From: Nocardia rosealba
GTDB lineage: Bacteria; Actinomycetota; Actinomycetes; Mycobacteriales; Mycobacteriaceae
Length of the DNA stretch: 64,000 nucleotides
Assembly (NCBI RefSeq): GCF_020216065.1
Contig: NZ_JAIWNA010000003.1
Span: 510,882 to 574,881, forward strand
Direction of reading: 5' to 3'
The notes beneath the pieces are model-generated. The model saw only the letters and a list, made by a program, of their open reading frames with translations, was not told the DNA's origin and ran no database searches. Positions 11,062 to 22,239 of this stretch are shown piece after piece; the first letter of the stretch is position 1; each line of letters begins with the position of its first letter. A program made the translations under genes and the position numbers.

Positions 11062-11538
11062 TCAGCTGATGTCGATCGTTCCGTCGAACATCAGCGGCGT
11101 CGCGCCGGGCAGACAGTCGGTGAACGAGCTGGTCGGCATCGGTACGCCGTAGCCGATCATGTTGGAGGCACCGTTCTCGCCCTTGGCCACCGTGATCTGG
11201 ATGGCCATCGAATCCGGTGCGAACAGCATCACCGGTTCGGCGGTGGTGATCGGATACACCAGCGACACCTTGTTGCCCTGAACCCGCAGGCACGTCACCG
11301 GCCCGGTGACCTTCACCGGCAACGGCATGTTCCCGAACTGCCCGGTGGCGACGTAGGTACCCGTGGCGGGCCCGTCGCCCTGTCCTTGCGCGTCGACGTG
11401 CAGGATGTTCAACCCGAGTACCTGCATACTGCCGTCGATCGACACCGTCGCCGGTGCCGCCGCGGCCTGCCCCGCACCCGCGGCGACCGCCGCTGCCGCC
11501 ACCGTCGCGATGCCGAAACGTGTAAGCCCTGTCCTCAT
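11062..11538 (-). CDS. Secreted protein of unknown function
   Basis: 158 residues with a clear Sec signal peptide: basic MRTGLTRFG, an Ala-rich core, and likely cleavage after GQAAAA near residue 28. The mature part is beta-rich, contains two cysteines (VTCLRV, TDCLPG) that could form a disulfide, and has no motif I recognise. A strong GGAGGA precedes the ATG. It lies 126 bases upstream of the NRPS gene on the same strand, but nothing shows a functional link. Confidence 0.75.
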   Translation of the reverse strand: MRTGLTRFGIATVAAAAVAAGAGQAAAAPATVSIDGSMQVLGLNILHVDAQGQGDGPATGTYVATGQFGNMPLPVKVTGPVTCLRVQGNKVSLVYPITTAEPVMLFAPDSMAIQITVAKGENGASNMIGYGVPMPTSSFTDCLPGATPLMFDGTIDIS

Positions 11539-11657
11539 GACGAAATCCTCCGAGTAGGCGAGTGTGTGCGGCGTGTACCCGGCGCGCGGTCACCAAACCG
11601 CGCCGATCGCGTACTTGTCGACAGGATTCGGCGAATTCCTCGCAAAGGGGACCAAAT

Positions 11658-13853
11658 TCAGTGCAGGAGGGCCAGCGCCGCCTTTTCGATGTCCGTTTCG
11701 CTCAGCAGCACGGTGTCCGCGGCGGGGCCGAGCGGCACGAAACTGTCGAGGCTCGTGACGCGGGCGAGGGTGCCGCGGTAGCCGGCGTCGAGGAGCGCGG
11801 CGTAGACCGATTCGGACACGCCGCCGCTGTGGCGGGTCTCGTCGGCCACCAGCACCCGGCCCGTCGCGACGGCCTGCTCGAGCAGGTCCGTGATCGGCAA
11901 CGGATTCAGCCACCGCAGATCGAGGACGCGGGCGCGCACCCCCCGGTCCGCGAGTCGATCGGCGGTGCGCAAACTCATCGGGACACCGTTGCCGAAGGTG
12001 ACGATGGTGAGATCGGTGCCGTCGCCGTAGACGCGGGCGCTCCCGATCGGGACGTGTTCGGTGGTGGGCGAGGCGAGCCATCCGTCGTCGCCGGGATGCA
12101 GGTCGCGGGTGTGATACAGGGCGATCGGTTCGACGAACACGCAGACCCGGCCGTCCACCCGCGCCGCCGAGACGCACGTCCGCAACAGTGCGGCAGCATC
12201 GTCGGCGCGGGCGGGGACGGCCACCACCACACCGGGGATGTCCCGAAGCGCCGCAAGGGAATTGTCGTTGTGGAAGTGCCCGCCGAAACCCTTCTGGTAG
12301 GCCAAACCCGCGATGCGGACCGCCATCGGATTGCGGTACCGCCCGGCCGAGAAGAACTGCAGCGTCGCCGCTTCGCCCCGGATCTGATCGGCCGCATTGT
12401 GCACATACGCCAGGTACTGGATCTCCGGAATCGGCACGAACCCGGCCAGCGCCGTACCGAGCGCGGTGCCGAGTACGGCCTGCTCGTCGAGCAAGGTGTC
12501 GAACACCCGCCGTGCCCCGAATCGCTTCCGCAGACCCTTCGTCACCCCGTACACCCCGCCCTTGCGGCCCACGTCTTCACCGAAGACCAGCACGTCGGGG
12601 TCGCGGGCGAGGAGTTCACCGAGGGTGTGGTTGATCGCCTGGGCGAGGGTCATCCTGGGGCTGATGGTGGGTGTGAGTGTGGTCCGGGGCGTCGTCGTGG
12701 TGCCGATGGCGGGCTTCGGCGTACGGAGAACGTCCGCGCGGACGGCCGGCGGGTGGGACGGGGCGAGGGGAGCGATCACGGCCGACGCGGAATCCAGCCT
12801 CGCCTCGCGCACCACCTCGTCGCTGACCGCGCGCACCCGGTCGGCGATGCGGTCGTAGCGGGCGAGCAGGTCGGATGTGTCGGTGACGCCGGTGGCGAGC
12901 AGGTAGCGGGCGGTGCCGAGGAGGGGGTCGCGGGCCAGGTCGGCGGCGATATCGGCCGGGCCACGGTAGCCCGCCTCCACATCCGAACCCGCGTGGCCGC
13001 CGAGCCGGACCGTGCGCATGTGCAGGAAGACCGGCACCCGCCAGGTGCGGGCCAGATGCACCGCGTCCTCGGCGGCACCGAGCACATCGGGCAGGTCGCA
13101 TCCGTCGGCGGCGAGATAGGTCAGGCCGGGGCGTGGACCGTAGGCGCGCTCGATCCAGTCGGCCGGTGTCGGCACGCTGATCCCGAGCCCGTTGTCCTCG
13201 CAGACGAACACGATGGGCATCGGCACACCCTGGTGGGAGGCGTGCACGGCGGCATTGATCGCACCGGTCGCGGTGGAGTGGTTGGCCGAGGCGTCACCGA
13301 AACTGCACACCACCACGGCATCTCGGGGCCACCGGCACGAAATCCCTTGGCGGGCAGCTCTTTCTATCGCGAACGCGAGGCCGACGGCGCGGGGTAGGTG
13401 CGAGGCGATGGTCGAGGTCTGGGGAATGATCGACGCCGCAGCGCTACCGAACACCTTGTGCCGTCCACCGGAGATCGGATCGCTCGCCGCCGCGACCACC
13501 CCGAGCAGCACATCCCGGATCGGATCCAGGCCGGACACCCGTTTGCACCGCTGCACGAAGAACGCCCCGGACCGATAGTGCAGCAAAGCCGGATCATCCA
13601 CCCGCAAGGCCGCCGCCACTGCCGCATTCCCCTCGTGCCCCGACGACCCGATGCTGTAGAACCCCTGCCTGGCAACCCCCAGCCGCCGCGCCGCCAGGTC
13701 GAGATGCCTACTCGCCACCTGCGATTCGAACAACTCCAACCCGAACGCCGCATCGATCCCCGCCCCGGCATCGACCGCCCCCGCCCCGAGCCCCACCACG
13801 GCCGTCCGGAACGCTGCATCCAGATCAACCGACCCTCTACCCACCTCGCCCAT
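11658..13853 (-). CDS. Fused alpha-beta E1 subunit of a thiamine-diphosphate 2-oxoacid dehydrogenase
   Basis: 731 residues joining two subunits that are usually separate. The N-terminal ~360 residues are E1-alpha-like, with a ThDP/Mg motif variant GDASANHSTATGAIN near 183-197. A Thr/Pro-rich linker follows. From Met401 the chain is E1-beta-like (MTLAQAINHTLGELLARD, then VFGEDVGRKGGVYGVTKGL, and a C-terminal transketolase-C domain with VLVADET). E1 decarboxylates a branched-chain or similar 2-oxoacid and passes the acyl group to E2. No E2 or E3 gene is next to it, so the substrate is unknown. ATG 13853 is chosen because GAGGAG lies seven bases upstream; ATG 13895 would add 14 residues without such a site. 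Confidence 0.85.
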   Translation of the reverse strand: MGEVGRGSVDLDAAFRTAVVGLGAGAVDAGAGIDAAFGLELFESQVASRHLDLAARRLGVARQGFYSIGSSGHEGNAAVAAALRVDDPALLHYRSGAFFVQRCKRVSGLDPIRDVLLGVVAAASDPISGGRHKVFGSAAASIIPQTSTIASHLPRAVGLAFAIERAARQGISCRWPRDAVVVCSFGDASANHSTATGAINAAVHASHQGVPMPIVFVCEDNGLGISVPTPADWIERAYGPRPGLTYLAADGCDLPDVLGAAEDAVHLARTWRVPVFLHMRTVRLGGHAGSDVEAGYRGPADIAADLARDPLLGTARYLLATGVTDTSDLLARYDRIADRVRAVSDEVVREARLDSASAVIAPLAPSHPPAVRADVLRTPKPAIGTTTTPRTTLTPTISPRMTLAQAINHTLGELLARDPDVLVFGEDVGRKGGVYGVTKGLRKRFGARRVFDTLLDEQAVLGTALGTALAGFVPIPEIQYLAYVHNAADQIRGEAATLQFFSAGRYRNPMAVRIAGLAYQKGFGGHFHNDNSLAALRDIPGVVVAVPARADDAAALLRTCVSAARVDGRVCVFVEPIALYHTRDLHPGDDGWLASPTTEHVPIGSARVYGDGTDLTIVTFGNGVPMSLRTADRLADRGVRARVLDLRWLNPLPITDLLEQAVATGRVLVADETRHSGGVSESVYAALLDAGYRGTLARVTSLDSFVPLGPAADTVLLSETDIEKAALALLH

Positions 13854-14029
13854 TGCCCACTCCTCGCCCGCAGCCGAGCCGACGCCGATCGCCATGCCGA
13901 GAGCCCCGATGCTAACGCCGCGACCCCTTCTCCACGGCTGACTCGGCCACTAGAGGAAAGCCCGGACAGATTCTGTTCCACCTCGTCCGGCACTAGGCGC
14001 GCCGGTCCGTTTCGGCGGACATCGGGGGT

Positions 14030-14169
14030 GTGACCAGGGACGAATCGTGCGGGTATGTGAGGCGGTCCATGCGCTCGGGCAGCGGGAAATCCGGACAACG
14101 GTCACTGCGATCGCGGACGAGATCGGGATCGGGATCGACCAGAGTGGCGTTGGACGTCTGAGCGGTCGG
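14030..14169 (+). pseudogene. Possible remnant of a MarR-type winged-helix gene
   Basis: Within the gene-poor 13854-14222 interval one frame reads RIVRVCEAVHALGQREIR, then TTVTAIADEIGIGIDQSGVG and RLSGR. This resembles the recognition-helix region of MarR regulators (TAIADELGIDQSG...R). A GTG at 14030 (VTRDE) is out of frame with it. The hexamer GATCGG is repeated, giving IGIGID where IGID is expected, and similarity stops abruptly after SGR. It looks like a decayed, truncated gene; the rest of the interval shows nothing I recognise. Confidence 0.3.
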
Positions 14170-14222
14170 ACAAAGCTGACGGTGCCGATCATGTCGAACC
14201 GGTCGGCACCGTCAGTCGCGCG

Positions 14223-15020
14223 TCACTCTTCTTCGTCGTCTATGTCGACCAGCAGGTCCGTCGCGGCGGCTTCGTCGATGACCCAGGTGGTGGATTCGAT
14301 GCCGACCGCGCCTGCGGAGGGGACGTCGTCGGGGGAGGCGCCGTTGACGGCGGCGGCTACCGCGGCGGCCTTGCCTTCACCGCTGACCACCAGCATCACG
14401 TGGCGGGAGCGGTGCACGGCGGGCAGGGTGAGGGAGACGCGGGTGGGTGGCGGCTTGGGGCAATCGTGGACCGCGACAACGTAATCCGTCTGCTCGCGGA
14501 CGGCGGGGGAGTGCGGGAAGATCGAGTCGATATGTCCTTCGGGGCCCATGCCGAGCACCGTCAGGTCGATGTCGCCGCGCTCGTCGAGCTCGGTGTGCAG
14601 CAGCTGGGCGTACGCGGCCGCGGCTTCCTCGGGCGAACCGTACGGGCCGTCGGAGGCGGCGATCGGGAACACCTTCGCGGGATCGAGCGGGACGAAGTCG
14701 AGCAGCGCCTCGCGCGCCTGCAGCTCGTTGCGGTCCGGGTCGCCCGAGGGAACGAAACGCTCGTCGCCCCAGTAGACGTACAGGTTCGACCAGTCGATGT
14801 CGCCGGGCGCTTGGCGCACCTTCTCGAGCAGGCGGATGCCGTCGCTGCCACCGGTGAGCGACACCGAGGCGTTGCCGCGCTCGGCCTGGGCCGCGACGAT
14901 CACGGCGACGAAACGTTCGGCGGCGGCGTCGGCGAGCAGTTCCTTGTCGTCGTGCACCTCGACGGTGTTGGCGGGGAATTCCTCGCCGAGCTCGTCGTGC
15001 AGCTCGATACGGTCACTCAT
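14223..15020 (-). CDS. pgl: 6-phosphogluconolactonase
   Basis: 265 residues of the DevB/SOL family; hydrolyses 6-phosphogluconolactone, the product of the neighbouring zwf. Readable motifs are SLTGGSDGIRLLEKV near residue 55-70, YWGDERFVPSGDPDRN in the middle, and VLGMGPEGHIDSIFP, the typical lactonase signature. It is the last gene of tkt-tal-zwf-opcA-pgl and overlaps opcA by eight bases, so it is translationally coupled. The acidic C-terminus (VDIDDEEE) is unremarkable. Confidence 0.96.
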   Translation of the reverse strand: MSDRIELHDELGEEFPANTVEVHDDKELLADAAAERFVAVIVAAQAERGNASVSLTGGSDGIRLLEKVRQAPGDIDWSNLYVYWGDERFVPSGDPDRNELQAREALLDFVPLDPAKVFPIAASDGPYGSPEEAAAAYAQLLHTELDERGDIDLTVLGMGPEGHIDSIFPHSPAVREQTDYVVAVHDCPKPPPTRVSLTLPAVHRSRHVMLVVSGEGKAAAVAAAVNGASPDDVPSAGAVGIESTTWVIDEAAATDLLVDIDDEEE

Positions 15021-15933
15021 AGGTCACCTTTTCGATTCCGGCGAGCGCCTCGGCGTAGATCTCGTCGGCGTCGAGCCGGCGCAGTTCCTCGGCGAGACAA
15101 TCGCGAGTTTCCCGGCGCGCCAGCGCGATTCGCTGGTCGGGGGCACCGGTGCGGGTCAGCGTTGCCGTCCTGCCCAATTGCGGTCGAGCGATGGCGATCG
15201 AATCGGTGGCCCGGCGGATCTCCACCCGCAGCTCACCGGTCCTGCGGACGACCGGGCAGTCCAGCCGCGCGGCCAACCACCCCGCCAGCGTATCCAGCGC
15301 GGGCTCACTGGCCAGCCCGGACACGCTCACCGACAGCACCGGTTCGAACGGCGGCTCGTCCAGCGCGGCCGCGAGCAGCGCCCGCCAGTAGGTGATGCGG
15401 CTCCACGACAGGTCGGTGTCGCCGGGCGCGTAGGAGGCACAGCGTTTGCCGAGCGCGGCCTGCGGATCGGGCGCGAACGTGGCGTCGGTGATGCGCCGCT
15501 TGGCCAGCTTGCCCACCGAGTCCTGGGAGGGAAAGTCCGGTGCGCCGCGTGGCCACCACGCCACCACCGGGGTGTCGGGCAACAAGAACGGCGTCACCAC
15601 ACTGCTCTCGTGGTTCACCAGCGGGCCCTGCAACCGCAGCACGATCACCTCGGCCGCCCCGGCGTCACCGCCCACGCGGATCTGGGCGTCGAGCCTGGTC
15701 TCGGCGTCGCGGTCGCCACGGGCGAGCACGATCACGCGACAGGGGTGTTCGCGGCTGGCGTCGTTGGCGGCGTCGATGGCATCCTCGGCCTCGGACGAAT
15801 CGAGGGTGCACACGACAAGGGTGAGCACCCGGCCCTGGGTGATGACACCGTTGGACTCGCGCAGCTGCACCATCCGCTTGGCGACCTCGACGGTGTTGGT
15901 GTCGGGCATGTCGACGATCACGGGCGCCGCCAT
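15013..15933 (-). CDS. opcA: OpcA, glucose-6-phosphate dehydrogenase assembly protein
   Basis: 306 residues. The N-terminus VDMPDTNTVEVAKRMVQLRE and the later VVAWWPRGAPDFPSQDSVGK match actinobacterial OpcA, which supports assembly or redox tuning of G6PDH and has no enzymatic motif of its own. It overlaps the end of zwf by 16 bases and the start of pgl by eight, the order conserved across mycolic-acid bacteria. That coupling suggests near-stoichiometric synthesis with Zwf. Confidence 0.95.
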   Translation of the reverse strand: MAAPVIVDMPDTNTVEVAKRMVQLRESNGVITQGRVLTLVVCTLDSSEAEDAIDAANDASREHPCRVIVLARGDRDAETRLDAQIRVGGDAGAAEVIVLRLQGPLVNHESSVVTPFLLPDTPVVAWWPRGAPDFPSQDSVGKLAKRRITDATFAPDPQAALGKRCASYAPGDTDLSWSRITYWRALLAAALDEPPFEPVLSVSVSGLASEPALDTLAGWLAARLDCPVVRRTGELRVEIRRATDSIAIARPQLGRTATLTRTGAPDQRIALARRETRDCLAEELRRLDADEIYAEALAGIEKVTYE

Positions 15934-17486
15934 TCGCGCCCGCTGCGCGCGAGCATCTCGTCGGCCGAGGTGGGACCCCAGGTGCCTGCCTCGTAGGGTT
16001 CGGGTTTGCCCTCGGCGGCCCAGTGCGCGATCACCGGATCGAGGATGCGCCAGGACAATTCGACCTCCGCGTTGACGGGGAACAGGGACGGCACGCCGAG
16101 CAGCACGTCCAGGATCAGGCGTTCGTAGGCCTCGGGGGAGGACTCGGTGAACGCCTCGCCGTAGCTGAAGTCCATGTTCACATCGCGCACCTCCATTCCC
16201 GAGCCGGGCACCTTGGAACCGAAACGCAGGGTGATGCCCTCGTCCGGCTGCACCCGGATGACCAGAGCGTTCTGGCCGAGCTCCTCGGTCATGGTCTGGT
16301 CGAAGGGCAGGTGCGGCGCGCGCTTGAACACCACCGCGATCTCGGTCACCCTGCGGCCCAGGCGTTTTCCGGTGCGCAGGTAGAACGGCACCCCGGCCCA
16401 GCGCCGGTTCTCCACGTGCAGGGTGATCGCGGCGTAGGTTTCGGTGCGCGACTGCGGGTCGAACCCCTCCTCCTGATGCAGGCCGACCACGTGTTCGCTG
16501 CCCTGCCAGCCCTCGGTGTACTGGCCGCGCGCGGTGGTCTCGTCGAGTGGTTCGACGAGTTTGGTCGCCGAGAGCGCCTTGATCTTCTCGGTGGTGAGCT
16601 GCATCGGTTCGAAGGAGGTCGGTTCCTCCATGGCGGTCAGCGCCAGCAGTTGCAGCAGGTGGTTCTGGATGACGTCGCGCGCGGCGCCGATGCCGTCGTA
16701 ATAGCCCGCGCGCCCGCCCAGTCCGATGTCCTCGGCCATGGTGATCTGCACGCTGTCGACGAAATTGGCGTTCCAGATCGGCTCGTAGAGTTCGTTGGCG
16801 AAGCGCAACGCCAGGATGTTCTGCACCGTCTCCTTACCGAGATAGTGGTCGATGCGGAACACCTGCTCCTCCGGGAACACCCGGTTGACCAGGGCGTTGA
16901 GTTCCTGGGCGCTGGCCAGGTCGTGCCCGAAGGGCTTCTCGATCACCACCCGCCGCCACGGGGTGTAGCCCTCGGGGCGCGGGGCGGCCTTGGCCAGTTC
17001 GTGTTCGGAGAGCTGGTCGAGGACCACCGGGAACATATTCGGTGGAATCGACAGGTAGAAGGCGTAATTGCCGCCGGTGCCACGGGTGGCGTCGAGGTCC
17101 TTCAGAGTGGTGGCGAGGGTGGCGAAGGCGGTGTCGTCGTCGAAACTGCCCTGCACGAAACGCAACCCCTCGGCCAGGTGGTCCCAGACCTCCTGGCGGA
17201 ACGGGGTGCGCGCGTGCTGCTTCACCGCGCTGAGCACCACCGCGGCGAAATCCTCGTCGGCGTAATTGCGCCGGGCGAAACCGACCAGGGCGAAACCAGG
17301 GGGCAACAGCCCCTGGTTCGCCAGGTCGTAGATGGCCGGCATCAGCTTCTTACGGGACAGATCCCCGGTGACACCGAAGATCACCATGCAGCAGGGCCCC
17401 GCGATGAAAGGCACCCGTTTGTCGCGTTCGTCGCGCAGCGGGTTGTGCCACAGCCCCGCCTTGTCCGTCGTTGCTGTGCCGGCCAT
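15918..17486 (-). CDS. zwf: Glucose-6-phosphate 1-dehydrogenase
   Basis: 522 residues; oxidises glucose-6-phosphate to 6-phosphogluconolactone with NADP, the committed step of the oxidative pentose phosphate pathway. The nucleotide loop reads FGVTGDLSRKKLMPA near residue 38-52, and the substrate/catalytic motif RIDHYLGKE contains the conserved His and Lys. The C-terminal domain keeps RTGKRL and GYYDGIGAARDV. It begins four bases after tal and ends inside opcA. Confidence 0.97.
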   Translation of the reverse strand: MAGTATTDKAGLWHNPLRDERDKRVPFIAGPCCMVIFGVTGDLSRKKLMPAIYDLANQGLLPPGFALVGFARRNYADEDFAAVVLSAVKQHARTPFRQEVWDHLAEGLRFVQGSFDDDTAFATLATTLKDLDATRGTGGNYAFYLSIPPNMFPVVLDQLSEHELAKAAPRPEGYTPWRRVVIEKPFGHDLASAQELNALVNRVFPEEQVFRIDHYLGKETVQNILALRFANELYEPIWNANFVDSVQITMAEDIGLGGRAGYYDGIGAARDVIQNHLLQLLALTAMEEPTSFEPMQLTTEKIKALSATKLVEPLDETTARGQYTEGWQGSEHVVGLHQEEGFDPQSRTETYAAITLHVENRRWAGVPFYLRTGKRLGRRVTEIAVVFKRAPHLPFDQTMTEELGQNALVIRVQPDEGITLRFGSKVPGSGMEVRDVNMDFSYGEAFTESSPEAYERLILDVLLGVPSLFPVNAEVELSWRILDPVIAHWAAEGKPEPYEAGTWGPTSADEMLARSGREWRRP

Positions 17487-17490
17487 CAGT

Positions 17491-18627
17491 TCAGTTGCCC
17501 CCTGCCGCCGCGGTGCGCAGTTCCTCGGTGGTGGCGTCGATCAGCTCACCCCAGGAGGCCTCGAACTTGTCGACACCCTCGCGCTCGAGCACCTCGAACA
17601 CGTCGGCCAGGTCGATGCCGGCGGCCTCGAGGTCGCTGAACACCTGCGCGGCTTCGACGGCCTTGCCGCTGAGCGTGTCGCCCCGCACCTCGCCGTGGTC
17701 GGCGAAGGCCTGCAGCGTCTTCTCCGGCAGCGTGTTGACCGTGTTCGGGCCGACCAGCTCGGTGACGTACAGGGTGTCGGGGTAGTCCGGGTTCTTCACA
17801 CCGGTGGAGGCCCACAGCGGCCGCTGCCGGTTGGCACCCTGGGAGGCCAGGTGGTTGTAGGTGGAGGTGTGCGCCCCACCGTCGAACACGTCCTGGTACT
17901 CGGCGTAGGCCAGCCGGGCGTTGGCCACGCCCGCCTTGCCGCGCAGCGCGAGCGCCTCGGGGGTGCCGATCGCCTCGAGCCGCTTGTCGATCTCGGTGTC
18001 CACACGGGAGACGAAGAACGACGCAACCGAGTGGATCTTGGCCAGGTCGTGGCCGGCGACCTTGGCCTGCCGCAGACCGTCGAGGTAGGCGCCCATCACC
18101 GCGCGGTAGCGCGGCACCGAGAAGATCAGCGTCACGTTCACGCTGATGCCCTCGGCGATCACCGAGGTGATCGCGGGCAGGCCCGCCTCGGTGGCCGGGA
18201 TCTTGATGAACAGATTCTTGCGGTCGACGATCTTCCACAGCTCGATCGCCTGGGCGACCGTCTTGTCGGCGTCGAAGGCGAAGCGCGGGTCGACCTCGAT
18301 CGACACGCGCCCGTCGACACCGCCCGTCGACTCGAACACCGGGGCGAGCACGTCGCAGGCAGCGCGCACGTCGTCGGTGGTGATGGTGCGGATCGCCGCG
18401 TCGGCGTCGGCGCCCTGGGCCGCAAGGTCTTTCACCTGCGCGTCGTAGGCGTGACCGACACTGAGCGCGGCCTGGAAGATGGACGGGTTCGTGGTGACGC
18501 CGACGACGCCCCTGGTCGCGATCAGGTCGGCGAGGTTGCCGGACTTGATGCGGTCACGGGACAGATCGTCGAGCCACACCGAGACCCCCGCTGCCGCGAG
18601 TGCGGCGAGATTCTCGTTCTGTGCCAT
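17491..18627 (-). CDS. tal: Transaldolase (actinobacterial long form)
   Basis: 378 residues; transfers a dihydroxyacetone unit between sugar phosphates in the non-oxidative pentose phosphate branch. [12 protein letters not shown] near the N-terminus and [15 protein letters not shown], holding the Schiff-base lysine, identify it. The length fits the TalAB2-type transaldolase of actinobacteria, not the short microbial form. It lies four bases after tkt and four before zwf. Confidence 0.96.
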   Translation of the reverse strand: MAQNENLAALAAAGVSVWLDDLSRDRIKSGNLADLIATRGVVGVTTNPSIFQAALSVGHAYDAQVKDLAAQGADADAAIRTITTDDVRAACDVLAPVFESTGGVDGRVSIEVDPRFAFDADKTVAQAIELWKIVDRKNLFIKIPATEAGLPAITSVIAEGISVNVTLIFSVPRYRAVMGAYLDGLRQAKVAGHDLAKIHSVASFFVSRVDTEIDKRLEAIGTPEALALRGKAGVANARLAYAEYQDVFDGGAHTSTYNHLASQGANRQRPLWASTGVKNPDYPDTLYVTELVGPNTVNTLPEKTLQAFADHGEVRGDTLSGKAVEAAQVFSDLEAAGIDLADVFEVLEREGVDKFEASWGELIDATTEELRTAAAGGN

Positions 18628-18631
18628 GGTT

Positions 18632-20773
<2,142 letters not shown>

Positions 20774-21189
20774 GACCGTGGTTCTCCTGACCTAGGTTTC
20801 GTCGACGGCGAGTAGATGGCAGCGGCGATGGTGTCGTACTGGACCGCACGCGGCCGGGGGTGCGTACCGATGTACAGGAATACCCTAGAGGTGCTGTTCC
20901 ACCTGATCGGCGCGAACCCTGAGTGTGAGTCTAGTTGCCTGTCCCACGATCACGCTGGGGGTCGTCGCCGGGAATCGGCGCGGCGCGCGGCACGTCGTTC
21001 ACCTGCGCGTCGGGACCGGTTCACCGCCGGACGGGCGGCGCGACCCGGGTGACGGCGCCCACGGTGGCAGGGGCCTGGCGTGGAGCGGCACCGTCACCCG
21101 TCTACCATCGTGTGTAGTAGTGGCCGCGCCGCAGCCGCGCGCTGCTCGTTCCAATGCCGGATGCGAAGCACAGCGTGCGAGGAGAAACA
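20774..21189. other. Intergenic region between divergent tkt and ctaB
   Basis: About 416 bases with no convincing gene. It must hold the divergent promoters of the pentose phosphate operon and ctaB. Short open frames here have no recognisable family or good ribosome sites. I could not assign -35/-10 boxes with confidence; the interval is very GC-rich in the middle (20960-21090). Confidence 0.5.
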
Positions 21190-22179
21190 GTGCGGATCGG
21201 TAACCAGCCGGGTAGTAGCGGTGCGCACGATTCCTCGACGGCTCTCGCCGATCGTCTGGCGGGCGACAGCGTGTTCGCCCGGGTCGTGCGTAAGCCGCTG
21301 GCCTACATCGCGCTCACCAAACCGCGAGTCATCGAGCTCCTGCTCGTCGCGACCATCCCGACCATGCTCCTGGCCGACCGGGGCAATGTCGACATCCGGC
21401 TGATCCTGGTCACCCTGTTCGGTGGCTGGATGGGCGCGGCAAGCGCCAACACCCTCAACTGTGTCGCGGACGCCGACATCGACAAGGTGATGAAGCGGAC
21501 CGCGCGCCGCCCGCTGGCCCGCGACGCGGTGCCCACCTCGCACGCGCTGGTCTTCGGCCTGGCGCTCGGCGCGATCTCCTTCGCCTGGCTGTGGTGGCAG
21601 GCCAACCTGCTCAGCGGTGTGCTCGTGGTCGCGACCATCCTGTTCTACGTTTTCGTCTACACCAAGGGCCTCAAGCGTCGGACCTCGCAGAATGTGGTGT
21701 GGGGTGGCGCGGCCGGCTGTATGCCCGCGCTGGTCGGCTGGTCGGCGGTCACCGGGAACATCGGCTGGCCTGCGATCGTGCTGTTCGCGGTCATCTTCTT
21801 CTGGACGCCGCCGCACACCTGGGCCCTGGCCATGCGCTACAAGGAGGACTACCGCGCGGCGGGCGTGCCGATGCTGCCGGTGGTCGCCACCGAGCAGGTC
21901 GTCACCAAGCAGATCGTCATCTACACCTGGCTGACGGTGCTGGCCACCCTCGCCCTCGTCCCCGCGACCGGTGTCATCTACGCGGCCGTCGCGCTGGTCG
22001 CCGGTGCCTGGTTCCTGCTCATGGCGCACCAGCTGTACGCGGGTGTGCGCCGGGGTGAATCGGTGAAGCCGCTGCGACTGTTCCTGCAGTCCAACAACTA
22101 TCTGGCCGTGGTGTTCTGCGGTCTGGCCGTGGACTCGGTGCTCGGCTGGACGACGCTGGGCAGCATCGTCGGTCTGTAA
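21190..22179 (+). CDS. ctaB: Protoheme IX farnesyltransferase (heme O synthase)
   Basis: About 329 residues, polytopic membrane protein of the UbiA superfamily that attaches a farnesyl group to heme B to make heme O. The two Asp-rich prenyl-diphosphate sites are [19 protein letters not shown] near residue 90-110 and [16 protein letters not shown] near 220-235; [19 protein letters not shown] is diagnostic. The start is GTG 21190 because AGGAG lies five bases upstream; an in-frame ATG at 21154 would add 12 polar residues. The next enzyme, CtaA, is encoded at 23740-24711. Confidence 0.96.
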   Translation: MRIGNQPGSSGAHDSSTALADRLAGDSVFARVVRKPLAYIALTKPRVIELLLVATIPTMLLADRGNVDIRLILVTLFGGWMGAASANTLNCVADADIDKVMKRTARRPLARDAVPTSHALVFGLALGAISFAWLWWQANLLSGVLVVATILFYVFVYTKGLKRRTSQNVVWGGAAGCMPALVGWSAVTGNIGWPAIVLFAVIFFWTPPHTWALAMRYKEDYRAAGVPMLPVVATEQVVTKQIVIYTWLTVLATLALVPATGVIYAAVALVAGAWFLLMAHQLYAGVRRGESVKPLRLFLQSNNYLAVVFCGLAVDSVLGWTTLGSIVGL

Positions 22180-22196
22180 CTTTTCGCGCGAACTCG

Positions 22197-22233
22197 AACC
22201 GGCGGCCGGGCAGTGATTGCCCGGCCGCCGGTT
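22197..22233. terminator. Strong hairpin between convergent ctaB and qor
   Basis: Perfect 16-bp stem: AACCGGCGGCCGGGCA (22197-22212) pairs with TGCCCGGCCGCCGGTT (22218-22233), five-base loop GTGAT. It lies six bases past the end of qor and 17 past ctaB, so it probably serves both. Confidence 0.85.
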
Positions 22234-22239
22234 TCGCGT

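Noticed and set aside
13398..14033. Plus-strand open frame of 211 codons over the start of the E1 gene
   Set aside because: It is antisense to well-supported coding sequence, Arg/Pro-rich, and has no ribosome site or recognisable domain.
20816..21203. Small plus-strand open frames in the tkt-ctaB interval
   Set aside because: They have no ribosome site, atypical Arg-rich composition and no domain; the interval is better read as divergent promoters.
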